Positions 52,109 to 60,248 of a stretch of DNA of 64,000 nucleotides are shown in pieces. Numbering within the stretch: the first letter of the stretch is position 1; each line of letters starts with the position of its first letter. Source of the stretch: G965205525 sp965205525 (GTDB taxonomy: Bacteria > Pseudomonadota > Gammaproteobacteria > JABABF01); assembly GCA_965205525.1 (NCBI GenBank), contig OZ242171.1, positions 558,001 to 622,000 on the forward strand. Direction: 5' to 3'. The notes beneath the pieces are model-generated. The model worked only from the letters and a program-made list of their open reading frames with translations, ran no database searches and had not been told where the DNA came from. Both the position numbers and the translations under genes were made by a program.

Positions 52109-55100
52109 CTATTCTATGCCCAGCATCTGCCGAATGATCTGCAGCAGTGCGTCGCGGTCTTCCTCCGGGACAGAGGCAGGGAAAAGAATTTCATCCTCAA
52201 TGCCTGATAGGTAGTTTAACAATAGGAAGATATCCTGCTTTTCATCTCCAGTTATGTCTGGCACCAGCCCGGTCCTTAGTCGGCTCAGATCATAGGCGTC
52301 GGCATCTTCGCTTAAGTTGTCTGCAAGGCTCCCCATTGCCTGACAGTCTGCTGCAACTTCCTCTGGGCACAGCTCCAAGTAGCGCAGCAGCAATATCAGG
52401 TCATCCGCGTCTATTCCATTTGGCAGTGCGTTCAAATCTAATTCGAGTTCTATGTCCTCTCCTATTTCCTCCACGGTTACGGTAGCTGTCGCCGCTGAAG
52501 TATCTATTCCATATACAGGCTCTGCAACGGTTACTTCAAAGCTCCAAGTGCCTGTGCGCAGTCTGAATACTATCTCTGCGGGCAGCGCAAAGCTGTCCAA
52601 GCTTCTGTCCACAGCCGTCTGCCCTGGCTGGGATGCCCTCACTGCCAATCCCGTGATCTCCACTTCGCTGGCGAGCTCTGTGTTTACGATCCCGATAGTT
52701 ATGGGATTGCCGAACGGCACCGTAGATGCGTTCGGTATCAGCAGCAGGCGCAATCGCGGGCTCACTGCAATTGTCGCAGATGTAATTTCTGCCGCCGGTG
52801 CGAGCAGGGCATCCGGCGGTAAGTAATCACTTACCGTCACCGTCCAGGTGCCGGTTGTCGGCGGGATGAATGTTGTCGCGCCGCTGGCTGTCATCTCAGC
52901 TATTTGCAGAGCGATGCCTGGGATGAGATCTCCTGTGTCTGCTTCTGCCTGCAGGGTCAGGGTAACGCCCGCCCCTAATCGTAGAGCACTGCCGGTCGCA
53001 TTCAGAAGAGATGCAGTAATCCTCACTGCATTGCCGGCAATAGGCAGGCTGCCCTGGACGGGTTCAAGGCTGAGCTGTATGTCCGCCACTACACGCAGCG
53101 GCAGTGAGAATTCTTCCTCATTGTCAAATGAGTTGTCTGGATCTGCCAGGGAATAGGTATAGGCGCCGAGACCATCCCCTCTCACGATCACCTCCGCCGA
53201 GGTTGAACCAGCAGGGATAGCCAAAGCACTCTCTTCGGTGCCATCCCTTTGGATACTTAATGTCCGCATGGTGTTCACTGCATCAGTTATTACCACCCTT
53301 AATATGGCGGAAGCTCCCTCTACGATATGCGTCGGGGTCAGGGAAGCACTGCTCAATAGCCTTTCGGTATTCACCTCCACGGTTACGGTAGCTGTCGCCG
53401 CTGAAATATCTATTCCATTTACAGGTTCTGCAACGGTTACTTCAAAGCTCCAAGTGCCTGTGCGCAGTCTGAATACTATCTCTGCGGGCAGCGCAAAGCT
53501 GTCCAAGCTTCTGTCCACAGCCGTCTGCCCTGGCTGGGATGCCCTCACTGTCAATCCCGTGATCTCCACTTCGCTGGCGGGCTCTGTGTTTACGATCCCG
53601 ATAGATATGGGATTGCCGGACAGCACCGTAGATAGGTTCGGTATCAGCATCAGGCGCAATCGCGGGCTCACTGCAATTGTCGCCGCCGCAATTTCTGCCG
53701 TCGGTGCCAGCAGGGCATCCGGCGGTAAGTAATCACGTACCGTCACCGTCCAGGCGCCGGTTGTCGGCGGGATGAATGTTGTCGCGCCGCTGGTTGTCAG
53801 CTCAGCTATTTGCAGAGCGATGTCTGGGATGAGACCTCCTGTATCTGCTTCTGCCTGCAGGGTCAGGGTAACGCCCGCCTCTAACCGTAGAGCACTGCCG
53901 GTTGCATTCAGAAGAGATGCAGTAATCCTCACTGCATTGCCGGCAATAGGCAGGCTGCCCTGGGCAGGTTCAAGGCTGAGCCGTATGTCCGCCACTACAC
54001 GCAGCGGCAGTGAGAATTCTTCCTCATTGTCAAACAAGTTGTCTGGATCTGCCAGGGAATAGGCATAGGCGCCGAGACCATCCCCTCTCACGATCGCCTC
54101 CGCCGAGGTTGAACCAGCAGGGATAGCCAAAGCAATCTCTTCGGTGCCATCCCTTTGGATACTTAATGTCCGCATGGTGTTCGCTGCATCAGTTATTACT
54201 GCCCTTAATGTAGCGGAAGCTCCCTCTACGATATGCGTCGGGGTCAGGGAAGCACTGCTCAATAGCCTTTCGGTATTCACCTCCACGGTTACGGCAGCTG
54301 TCGCCGCTGAAATATCTATTCCATATTCAGGCTCTGCAGCGGTTACTTCAAAGCTCCAAGTGCCTGTGCTCAGTCTGAATACTATCTCTGCGGGCAGCGC
54401 AAAGCTGTCCAAGCTTCTGTCCGCAGTCGTCTGCCCTGGCTGGGATGCGCTCACTGTCAATCCCGTGATCTCCACTTCGCTGGCGGGCTCTGTGTTTACG
54501 ATCCCGATAGATATGGGATTGCCGGACAGCACCGTAGGTGCGTTCGGCATCAGCAGCAGGCGCAATCGCGGGCTCACTGCAATTGTTGCAGACGCAATTT
54601 CTGCCGTCGGTGCCAGCAGGGCATCCGACGGCAAGTAATCACGTACCGTCACCGTCCAGGTGCCGGTTGTCGGCGGGATGAATGTTGTCGCGCCGCTGGT
54701 TGTCATCTCAGCTATTTGCAGAGTGATGCCTGGGATGAGATCTCCTGTGTCTGCTTCTGCCTGCAGGGTCAGGGTAACGCCTGCCTCTAATCGTAGAGCA
54801 CTGCCGGTTGCATTCAGAAGAGATGCAGTAATCCTCACTGCATTGCCGACAATAGGCAGGCTGCCCTGGGCGGGTTCAAGGCTGAGCCGTATGTCCGCCA
54901 CTACACGCAGCGGCAGTGAGAACTCTCCCTCATTGTCAAACGAGTTGTCTGGATCTGCCAGGGAATAGGTATAGGTGCCGAGACCATCCCCTCTCACGAT
55001 CACCTCCGCCGAGGTTGAACCAGCAGGGATAGCCAAAGCAATCTCTTCGGTGCCATCCCTTTGGATACTTAATGTCCGCATGGTGTTCGCTGCATCAGTT

Positions 55101-57187
55101 ATTACTGCCCTTAATGTAGCGGAAGCTCCCTCTACGATCTGCGTCGGGGTCAGGGAAACACTGCTCAATAGCCTTTCGGTATTCACCACCACGGTCACTT
55201 CGCTTACAGCGGATGCTGTCTCCACTACGTCTTCTGGCACAGCACTTGCTATAAAGGTCCATATACCTTCCGCCAGTGTGTCGAAATCAGCCGTCCCCGT
55301 GGAATTAGCAGGTGTCAGGCTGACGTCAACGGTCACTGTAACCCCCAGTGATAGGCCCGTCACTGTCACAAGCACCTGTTCTTGTACCGGAGCATTTGTA
55401 TTGACCAAGAGCCGCGCCAGGTCACCCCGTATTACAAACGCCTGCTCCGCTGTGAGCATCAGTGAAGGCAGCACTGTTGTCACGGTTATGCCCGTCCGGT
55501 CAACATCTGCAAGAGCCGCCGGCATTGCAGTTGCAGTAAAAGTCCATACGCCTGTCACCCCCAGCATCTCCGGTGTAAACACCGCCTGGGTAGATGCCAT
55601 ATTCGGTGACAAGTGGACGGTCACCGCACTGCTGCTAGTCCCATTCTCATGAGCTGCCATTATTTCTATCGCCACTTCGCTCCTCGGTGCAAGGGGCACT
55701 GTCGCCACGGTCAGGCGCACTGGCAAGGTGACCGGCACCCCTTCAGAGCCGCTCTCCGATGCAAGGGTTACCCGCGGTGTCAGCACGGTCACCGACGCTA
55801 TTGGCTGGAACACCACACTATCTTCCACATCTGCCACAGCGCGAAACTCCCAGGTCCCCTCACTCAAGGCATTCGCATTCTCCTCGCTGAATAGCACTTC
55901 TGCCGTGAATGTGCTCGATGATAGGGCAGCAGAAGCTGTTATCGTTGTTTCCCCGTTGACTGCGTTCACCGTGATGTTCACTTCTTGCTGGGGTGCCCGG
56001 TCTACGCTGAGTCCGAAACGCACATCGCTCCCCACTGTCACTGCCCGCTGCATCGTGTTTTCCACATCTATCACCGGTACATCAACAAGCTCAAAGGTCA
56101 CTTTTGACAGCACGACAGAGACCCTTGCCATATTGCTGTAAAGCAGAGCAGGGATAATCTCTGAAGTGGTGATAACGCGGCTTCCAGAGATGATTGTTCG
56201 AGGTATCTCAGCAGCTGTCAGCACTCCGGAAAATTCCCAGTTGCCCAAAGCCAATCCGCGAAATACTGCACTTGCTGTAGTATTTGGTGGCACCAATAGC
56301 GCGAATGCATGCGGAAAGTTGATGCGGATCCCTTCTTTGCGAGCGATCATTCGGATCTTTAAATTTCCTAGACTTGCAGACAGCCCCGGGGGTTCTACTT
56401 GTATGTTAATTACGATATCCGCGCCTACTGTCACCGTGGATTCTTTGGCAATTAGGGTCGCTGGAATCGGTTCTTCCAAGACCAGCCTGGTGACATCATC
56501 GTTATTGAGGGGCGTTGCGCCCTCATTAGCTAAGGCTGTAAATCTCCACGTGCCAGAAACTAGGCGGTCAATACCGGCACCACTGCTAAAAAGATTTAAG
56601 AAAAATACCGTCTGTACAAGATTGTCTCCAGTAAAAGACAAGGGGCCAGTCTGTCTGAAGCTTTCTATGTCTCTTGGCGTCCCTTCTCCGAAGATAGTGC
56701 TGTCAAGAGGCAAAGCCCTTACCGCAACATTATCCACTTCGCCATTGAGGGTTATCATGACTCTCACTTCACTCCCTGCTGGCAGCACCGGCCCATCCAG
56801 CAGCGTGTAGCTCACCCCGAGTTCTACTGTCAGTGTCGTAGTGCCTTGCAGTGTATTGCTGACAATGCCGGGCGGATCAGCCTCAGTCACAGAAAAATCG
56901 TAGTCTCCCGGTGGCAGTGCGCCCGCCGGGAATGCACCGGAGTACGCCCCGGCATCTGGCCCGAGATCGATGGATGTTATTTCGCTTGTTTGCATCCCTT
57001 GCAAGGTTGCCTGCACCGTCACAGTCACTGACATCGCTGGCGCACTGTCGGCTTCCAAGCGAAGCTGCACCTGGCTTCCCACCTGGGTCGGCGTCAAAGT
57101 CAGCGGCAATAGCTCCTGCGCATCGGCGAAGGCCGCCGCTAGAAAGAGCGGCAGCAGCAGGACTGCTGCAAGAAATCCTCCCTTCAT
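52109..57187 (-). CDS. Giant exported repeat protein with dockerin-like C-terminus
   Basis: The protein has 1692 residues. ATG at 57187 is chosen because a signal peptide follows directly (MKGGFLAAVLLLPLFLAAAF, cleavage near ADA-QE) and AAGG precedes it; the frame is open further upstream. Residues 30-665 are divergent beta-rich Ig-like modules (repeating GTWxFTA and VTVxV patterns). Residues about 666-1572 are three almost identical 302-residue units. The end holds two dockerin-like calcium-binding repeats, LDLNALPNGIDADDLILLLR (degenerate) and PDITGDEKQDIFLLLNYLSG. No cohesin, anchor or sorting signal is seen. The role is unknown; a surface or matrix adhesin is plausible. Confidence 0.85.
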   Translation of the reverse strand: MKGGFLAAVLLLPLFLAAAFADAQELLPLTLTPTQVGSQVQLRLEADSAPAMSVTVTVQATLQGMQTSEITSIDLGPDAGAYSGAFPAGALPPGDYDFSVTEADPPGIVSNTLQGTTTLTVELGVSYTLLDGPVLPAGSEVRVMITLNGEVDNVAVRALPLDSTIFGEGTPRDIESFRQTGPLSFTGDNLVQTVFFLNLFSSGAGIDRLVSGTWRFTALANEGATPLNNDDVTRLVLEEPIPATLIAKESTVTVGADIVINIQVEPPGLSASLGNLKIRMIARKEGIRINFPHAFALLVPPNTTASAVFRGLALGNWEFSGVLTAAEIPRTIISGSRVITTSEIIPALLYSNMARVSVVLSKVTFELVDVPVIDVENTMQRAVTVGSDVRFGLSVDRAPQQEVNITVNAVNGETTITASAALSSSTFTAEVLFSEENANALSEGTWEFRAVADVEDSVVFQPIASVTVLTPRVTLASESGSEGVPVTLPVRLTVATVPLAPRSEVAIEIMAAHENGTSSSAVTVHLSPNMASTQAVFTPEMLGVTGVWTFTATAMPAALADVDRTGITVTTVLPSLMLTAEQAFVIRGDLARLLVNTNAPVQEQVLVTVTGLSLGVTVTVDVSLTPANSTGTADFDTLAEGIWTFIASAVPEDVVETASAVSEVTVVVNTERLLSSVSLTPTQIVEGASATLRAVITDAANTMRTLSIQRDGTEEIALAIPAGSTSAEVIVRGDGLGTYTYSLADPDNSFDNEGEFSLPLRVVADIRLSLEPAQGSLPIVGNAVRITASLLNATGSALRLEAGVTLTLQAEADTGDLIPGITLQIAEMTTSGATTFIPPTTGTWTVTVRDYLPSDALLAPTAEIASATIAVSPRLRLLLMPNAPTVLSGNPISIGIVNTEPASEVEITGLTVSASQPGQTTADRSLDSFALPAEIVFRLSTGTWSFEVTAAEPEYGIDISAATAAVTVEVNTERLLSSASLTPTHIVEGASATLRAVITDAANTMRTLSIQRDGTEEIALAIPAGSTSAEAIVRGDGLGAYAYSLADPDNLFDNEEEFSLPLRVVADIRLSLEPAQGSLPIAGNAVRITASLLNATGSALRLEAGVTLTLQAEADTGGLIPDIALQIAELTTSGATTFIPPTTGAWTVTVRDYLPPDALLAPTAEIAAATIAVSPRLRLMLIPNLSTVLSGNPISIGIVNTEPASEVEITGLTVRASQPGQTAVDRSLDSFALPAEIVFRLRTGTWSFEVTVAEPVNGIDISAATATVTVEVNTERLLSSASLTPTHIVEGASAILRVVITDAVNTMRTLSIQRDGTEESALAIPAGSTSAEVIVRGDGLGAYTYSLADPDNSFDNEEEFSLPLRVVADIQLSLEPVQGSLPIAGNAVRITASLLNATGSALRLGAGVTLTLQAEADTGDLIPGIALQIAEMTASGATTFIPPTTGTWTVTVSDYLPPDALLAPAAEITSATIAVSPRLRLLLIPNASTVPFGNPITIGIVNTELASEVEITGLAVRASQPGQTAVDRSLDSFALPAEIVFRLRTGTWSFEVTVAEPVYGIDTSAATATVTVEEIGEDIELELDLNALPNGIDADDLILLLRYLELCPEEVAADCQAMGSLADNLSEDADAYDLSRLRTGLVPDITGDEKQDIFLLLNYLSGIEDEILFPASVPEEDRDALLQIIRQMLGIE
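52471..55190 (-). repeat. Three 906-bp direct repeats inside the giant gene
   Basis: The string CCACGGTTACGG starts at 52471, 53377 and 54283, giving a period of exactly 906 bases (302 codons). A fourth partial match begins near 55186. Units differ at scattered positions only. The period is a multiple of three, so gain or loss of units would keep the frame. Confidence 0.92.
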
Positions 57188-57240
57188 ATGCCTTGCACCG
57201 GTCCGCTGGCGGGCGCATGCAGTCCATAAATGGTATTGCT

Positions 57241-57253
57241 CCCCCCCCCCCCC
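57241..57253. repeat. Homopolymer of 13 C (13 G on the giant gene's coding strand)
   Basis: An uninterrupted run of 13 C lies 54-66 bases before the giant gene's start codon, in its presumed promoter or 5' untranslated region. On the coding strand the G run is followed by AGCAATACCATTTATGG, which could contain a weak -10 box. Confidence 0.85.
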
Positions 57254-57487
57254 TGATTGCTTGCCGGGCTGCAGGTGTTCCAATCTGCCTCTTGCGGCAT
57301 CTGCCGAGTATGGGGATGTATGGAAGGTTTGCAGTGGCCTAGATTTATCATGGGTATTCTGTCGGCTGCAGGAGATGGTAGATTCTGCCAAGAGGACAGT
57401 CTTTCCAGCCACCTGTCTGCAGGAGGCTGGAGGGCATATATTAATGCATAATTCGTATCGGCAGCACCTGCATCGGACGGTCGTCAT

Positions 57488-57550
57488 AGCGGAATAGGTA
57501 ATTCTGCTGTGCCCGCTTACAGCGCCCTCCCCATGATGCCGACCTCGCTG
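57488..57550 (+). repeat. Degenerate copy of the tadA promoter/start region
   Basis: From AGCGGAATA the sequence aligns with 59719-59781 at 46 of 64 columns by hand count with one gap, and the ATG of tadA (59763) aligns with an ATG at 57533. The best blocks are AGCGGAATA, ATTCTGCT and CCTCGC. Confidence 0.55.
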
Positions 57551-57599
57551 GACCTGCCAGAGAGCAGTGCATGGAACTTGCAGAGGCAAAGTATCCGCA

Positions 57600-58295
57600 A
57601 TGAATGGTTTTGAGTTTCCAGTTGAAGTGGTTCGCACAGACCGCAAGAGGTCTATGTCAGTTCAATTAGAGGATGCTGGCGTTAAGGTGCGTGTCCCCAA
57701 AAGTCTGTCGGATGATCGTGTCCGTGACTTAATTGTGAAAAAGCTGCCTTGGATAAGGCGGAAGCTCAAAGAGCTAAAACTGGCTGTGCCTCTGAAATTA
57801 AAAGAATATGTAGACGGAGAGATATTCTCTTATCTCGGCAAGGACTGCCAATTGAAAGTTCTCTTTGGTGATACACCCTCTGTCAAACTGCGCGGGGGAT
57901 ATCTTGCAGCCACCGTCTCCGTGGCGGCAGGAGAGCAGGCAGCGGAGGTGCGGTCCCTCCTGATGGACTGGTATCTGGAACAAGCGCAGAAAAACCTTGA
58001 AGAGAAGACCAGGAGATATGCAAAGGTATTAGGAGCAGAACCCAAAAGGATTCTCTTGGGAGACTACAAATCCCAATGGGGCTCGTGTTCTGTGACTGGC
58101 GCCATTTCCTACAATTGGCGCATCATCATCGCACCGCACCGTATTGTTGACTATGTGGTAGTGCACGAACTGTCCCATATTCGCCACCACAATCATTCCG
58201 CGCAATTCTGGAACTGTGTGGCATCCGTCATCCCCGATTATCGCGAGTGTCGCAGCTGGCTGCGTCGCAACGGACGATTGCTGCGGATGGACTGA
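57600..58295 (+). CDS. DUF45 (YgjP-like) metal-dependent hydrolase
   Basis: The protein has 231 residues from ATG at 57600. The zinc-protease-like motif HELSHIRHHNHSAQFW, preceded by YKSQWGSCS and ISYNWRIIIAPHRIVDYVVV, is the DUF45/YgjP (WLM-related) signature. Members lie near restriction-modification genes or stand alone and have no settled substrate. GTG at 57567 is an alternative start with 11 more residues. It lies in the accessory block, just after the tadA-like fragment. The 271 bases downstream hold no recognised gene, only an 8-bp perfect inverted repeat GTAAGTCA/TGACTTAC at 58551-58570. Confidence 0.85.
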   Translation: MNGFEFPVEVVRTDRKRSMSVQLEDAGVKVRVPKSLSDDRVRDLIVKKLPWIRRKLKELKLAVPLKLKEYVDGEIFSYLGKDCQLKVLFGDTPSVKLRGGYLAATVSVAAGEQAAEVRSLLMDWYLEQAQKNLEEKTRRYAKVLGAEPKRILLGDYKSQWGSCSVTGAISYNWRIIIAPHRIVDYVVVHELSHIRHHNHSAQFWNCVASVIPDYRECRSWLRRNGRLLRMD

Positions 58296-58566
58296 TATTT
58301 TTAGCGGTGCTTCGTGTCCTTTCCCTTGTGTGGTGCCGGGGAGGCTAGCGCGCGCTCATACCGGTGCGCAGGCGCTGCTCTCAGTGCTTATGCTGTTGGC
58401 CATTGTCGTGGGGCAGCTCGTTATGGTTCCTGGGCAACGGATCATTCAGTATGTGACAGCTGCTGACAAAGGGCAGGGTCAGCAGAAGCAGCAGCAAAAT
58501 CGCGTGATTTTTTGGTTTTATCATATTTTCCTTGAGTTTATCTCTATGCGGTAAGTCAAATCTGAC

Positions 58567-59100
58567 TTACTTTGCACGAATAAAAATTGCATTTTCTATT
58601 CGCTCAAAGGCATTCTGGTAAGTGGTAGCGTCTAGCAGAGGCTTATCCTGTCTTGAGGTCTGCCCCTGCACCCCGGAAACCCGCGTCTGCTTTACGAAAT
58701 TCAGCCGCAGCAGGGATATCGTCTCATTAAGCTGCTCAATAAAAGCGGTGGCGGCGGTGGAAGTGACATGGGTGCTGTCAAGATCACGCAGGGTGGAGGA
58801 GAAACTGCCAAAGGATATGTCAAAGGCCTCAAAGGCGGCATAGGGGTTCGGTGTTGGAATGGATGTGTTAGATGCGCTTTCTGCGGTGATAAACCCAGTA
58901 TCCTTGTCGGCGCTTTTTATTGTATAGCCGAGGTCTTGGAAAACGGAAACCACGCTTGCGAATACGATTTCCTTCGGCTGTTCGTACTGTCGGCTTTGCA
59001 GTGCCTGTATTTCAAGAGGGGTCGGTTTCGCCGGCGGCGCTGGGAGCTCACAGCCGGAAAGGACGGCAGTCATGACAGTGAAAAGCAGGAATTTTTTCAT
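58567..59100 (-). CDS. Uncharacterised lipoprotein, 177 residues
   Basis: ATG at 59100 gives a clean lipoprotein signal (MKKFLLFTVMTAVLSGCELP, Cys17). The mature part has a conserved-looking stretch, VFASVVSVFQDLGYTIKSAD then KDTGFITAES, a beta-alpha-beta pattern seen in unnamed periplasmic lipoproteins. The function is unknown. It follows a second lipoprotein gene on the same strand by 81 bases. Confidence 0.75.
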   Translation of the reverse strand: MKKFLLFTVMTAVLSGCELPAPPAKPTPLEIQALQSRQYEQPKEIVFASVVSVFQDLGYTIKSADKDTGFITAESASNTSIPTPNPYAAFEAFDISFGSFSSTLRDLDSTHVTSTAATAFIEQLNETISLLRLNFVKQTRVSGVQGQTSRQDKPLLDATTYQNAFERIENAIFIRAK

Positions 59101-59181
59101 TTGTTTTTCATTTGCTTGACACGCGGGGTTCTTAAGAATGCAAAGCCGTGGCAACAGAGAGCAATGCGCTGCTCTCAGCAC

Positions 59182-59589
59182 TCAGAAATCAGAAGTGCGG
59201 CTCTTGAAGTCAGAGACTATCTTTTGATCATTAAATTTGATAATCAATGTAATCATGCGCGAAGTGTTCTCAAAACCAGATGCCTCGCTGGAAGACCCAG
59301 CCAAGATCAGGGTCCAGTAGCTGCTGTTGGAGGAGGACTGGGTGACCCGGGCGGCCCGCTGGTAGGACCAGACTTCCCGTCCGGAGCCATCCACCGTGGC
59401 GATATTGGGCGCACCAAACTTTTCCAGCACCTCCGTCTGGGTGGTCTCTCCGACCCTCAGGTTCAACTGCACATTGCCGTGGGTCAGCTCGCTGTTGCGT
59501 TTGGTCAGCGGCTCCGGCGGCGGGACCCGACAGCCGCCGATGAGAGCTGCCGCCAGCAGCAGAGTCACAATGTATCCTGTTTTATTCAT
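59182..59589 (-). CDS. Lipoprotein with SmpA/BamE-like domain
   Basis: The protein has 135 residues. The signal ends LIGGC (Cys20). The segment LRVGETTQTEVLEKFGAPNI and VWSYQRAARVT resembles the small OmlA/SmpA/BamE fold, where a helix pair is followed by beta strands. It is not BamE itself by gene context. It is the first gene of a two-lipoprotein unit on the minus strand and is divergent from tadA. Confidence 0.75.
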   Translation of the reverse strand: MNKTGYIVTLLLAAALIGGCRVPPPEPLTKRNSELTHGNVQLNLRVGETTQTEVLEKFGAPNIATVDGSGREVWSYQRAARVTQSSSNSSYWTLILAGSSSEASGFENTSRMITLIIKFNDQKIVSDFKSRTSDF

Positions 59590-59762
59590 CGCTCTTTCAG
59601 CCTCTTAAATATGCTTGCAAAGTGGCACTGCCGATGCATTGTTACAATGACGGATTGTCTCTGCATTGTAACCCTCTTCTGCGACTTCTGCACTCCCCCA
59701 TCACCCTGTTTTCTCCGCAGCGGAATAAGCTATTCTGCTATGCCTGCCCCAGTGCCTTCCCA

Positions 59763-60248
59763 ATGATATCTGCCTCGCCTTCGGAGTCCTCAGACGAGCA
59801 TTTCATGCGCCGCGCCCTGCACTTGGCGGAATGTGCCCGCCGAGAAGGAGAGGTGCCGATAGGTGCCCTGATAGTGCAGGGCGGCGAAGTGGTGGGGGAG
59901 GGCTGGAACCGCCCGATTGCTGCGACGGACCCGACTGCCCATGCAGAGATCTCCGCCCTGCGGGCCGCCGCCCGGCATCTCGGCAACTATCGCCTGCCGG
60001 ACTGCACCCTTTATGTCACCCTTGAGCCCTGTGCCATGTGCGCCGGCGCTCTGGTGCATGCCCGCATCGCGCGGCTTGTCTTCGGCGCAGCGGAGCCGAA
60101 GACCGGCGCGGTGAAGAGCTGCATGACGCTTCTGGAGCAGCCCGGGCTCAATCATCGGGTGGCCTGGCAGGGCGGGGTGCTGGCCGAAGAATGCGGCCAG
60201 CTGCTGGCGGATTTCTTTCGGGCGCGACGGGGCGGCGGCGATGGCTGA
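59763..60248 (+). CDS. tadA: tRNA-specific adenosine deaminase
   Basis: The protein has 161 residues from ATG at 59763 (MISASPSESSDEHFMRRALH). The zinc site is HAEISALRAAA with PCAMCAGALVHARI, and the family end LLADFFRARR is present. It deaminates A34 to inosine in tRNA-Arg(ACG). It overlaps purL by eight bases. The frame is open for 47 codons upstream without family similarity. Confidence 0.94.
   Translation: MISASPSESSDEHFMRRALHLAECARREGEVPIGALIVQGGEVVGEGWNRPIAATDPTAHAEISALRAAARHLGNYRLPDCTLYVTLEPCAMCAGALVHARIARLVFGAAEPKTGAVKSCMTLLEQPGLNHRVAWQGGVLAEECGQLLADFFRARRGGGDG

Larger units (their letters stand above)
57188..57599. other. Intergenic region between giant gene and DUF45 gene
   Basis: 412 bases without a convincing gene, although the giant gene's frame stays open across it. 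It contains the C13 tract (57241-57253) and the degenerate tadA-start copy (57488-57550). No transposase or tRNA was found. Confidence 0.6.

Noticed and set aside
57188..57646. N-terminal extension of the giant protein by 153 codons
   Set aside because: The signal peptide begins at the Met at 57187; the upstream translation is cysteine- and arginine-rich, overlaps the DUF45 gene and does not look like a mature protein.
58551..58570. 8-bp perfect inverted repeat as an intrinsic terminator
   Set aside because: It overlaps the lipoprotein stop codon and is not followed by a T run on either strand, so function cannot be supported.
48222..59700. Integrative element with its own integrase
   Set aside because: guaA-tail direct repeats look like attachment sites, but no integrase, relaxase or replication gene was found in the block.
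58768..59766. 332-codon plus-strand frame across the two lipoprotein genes
   Set aside because: Low-complexity translation with no family match; the minus strand gives two proteins with lipoprotein signals and recognisable motifs.
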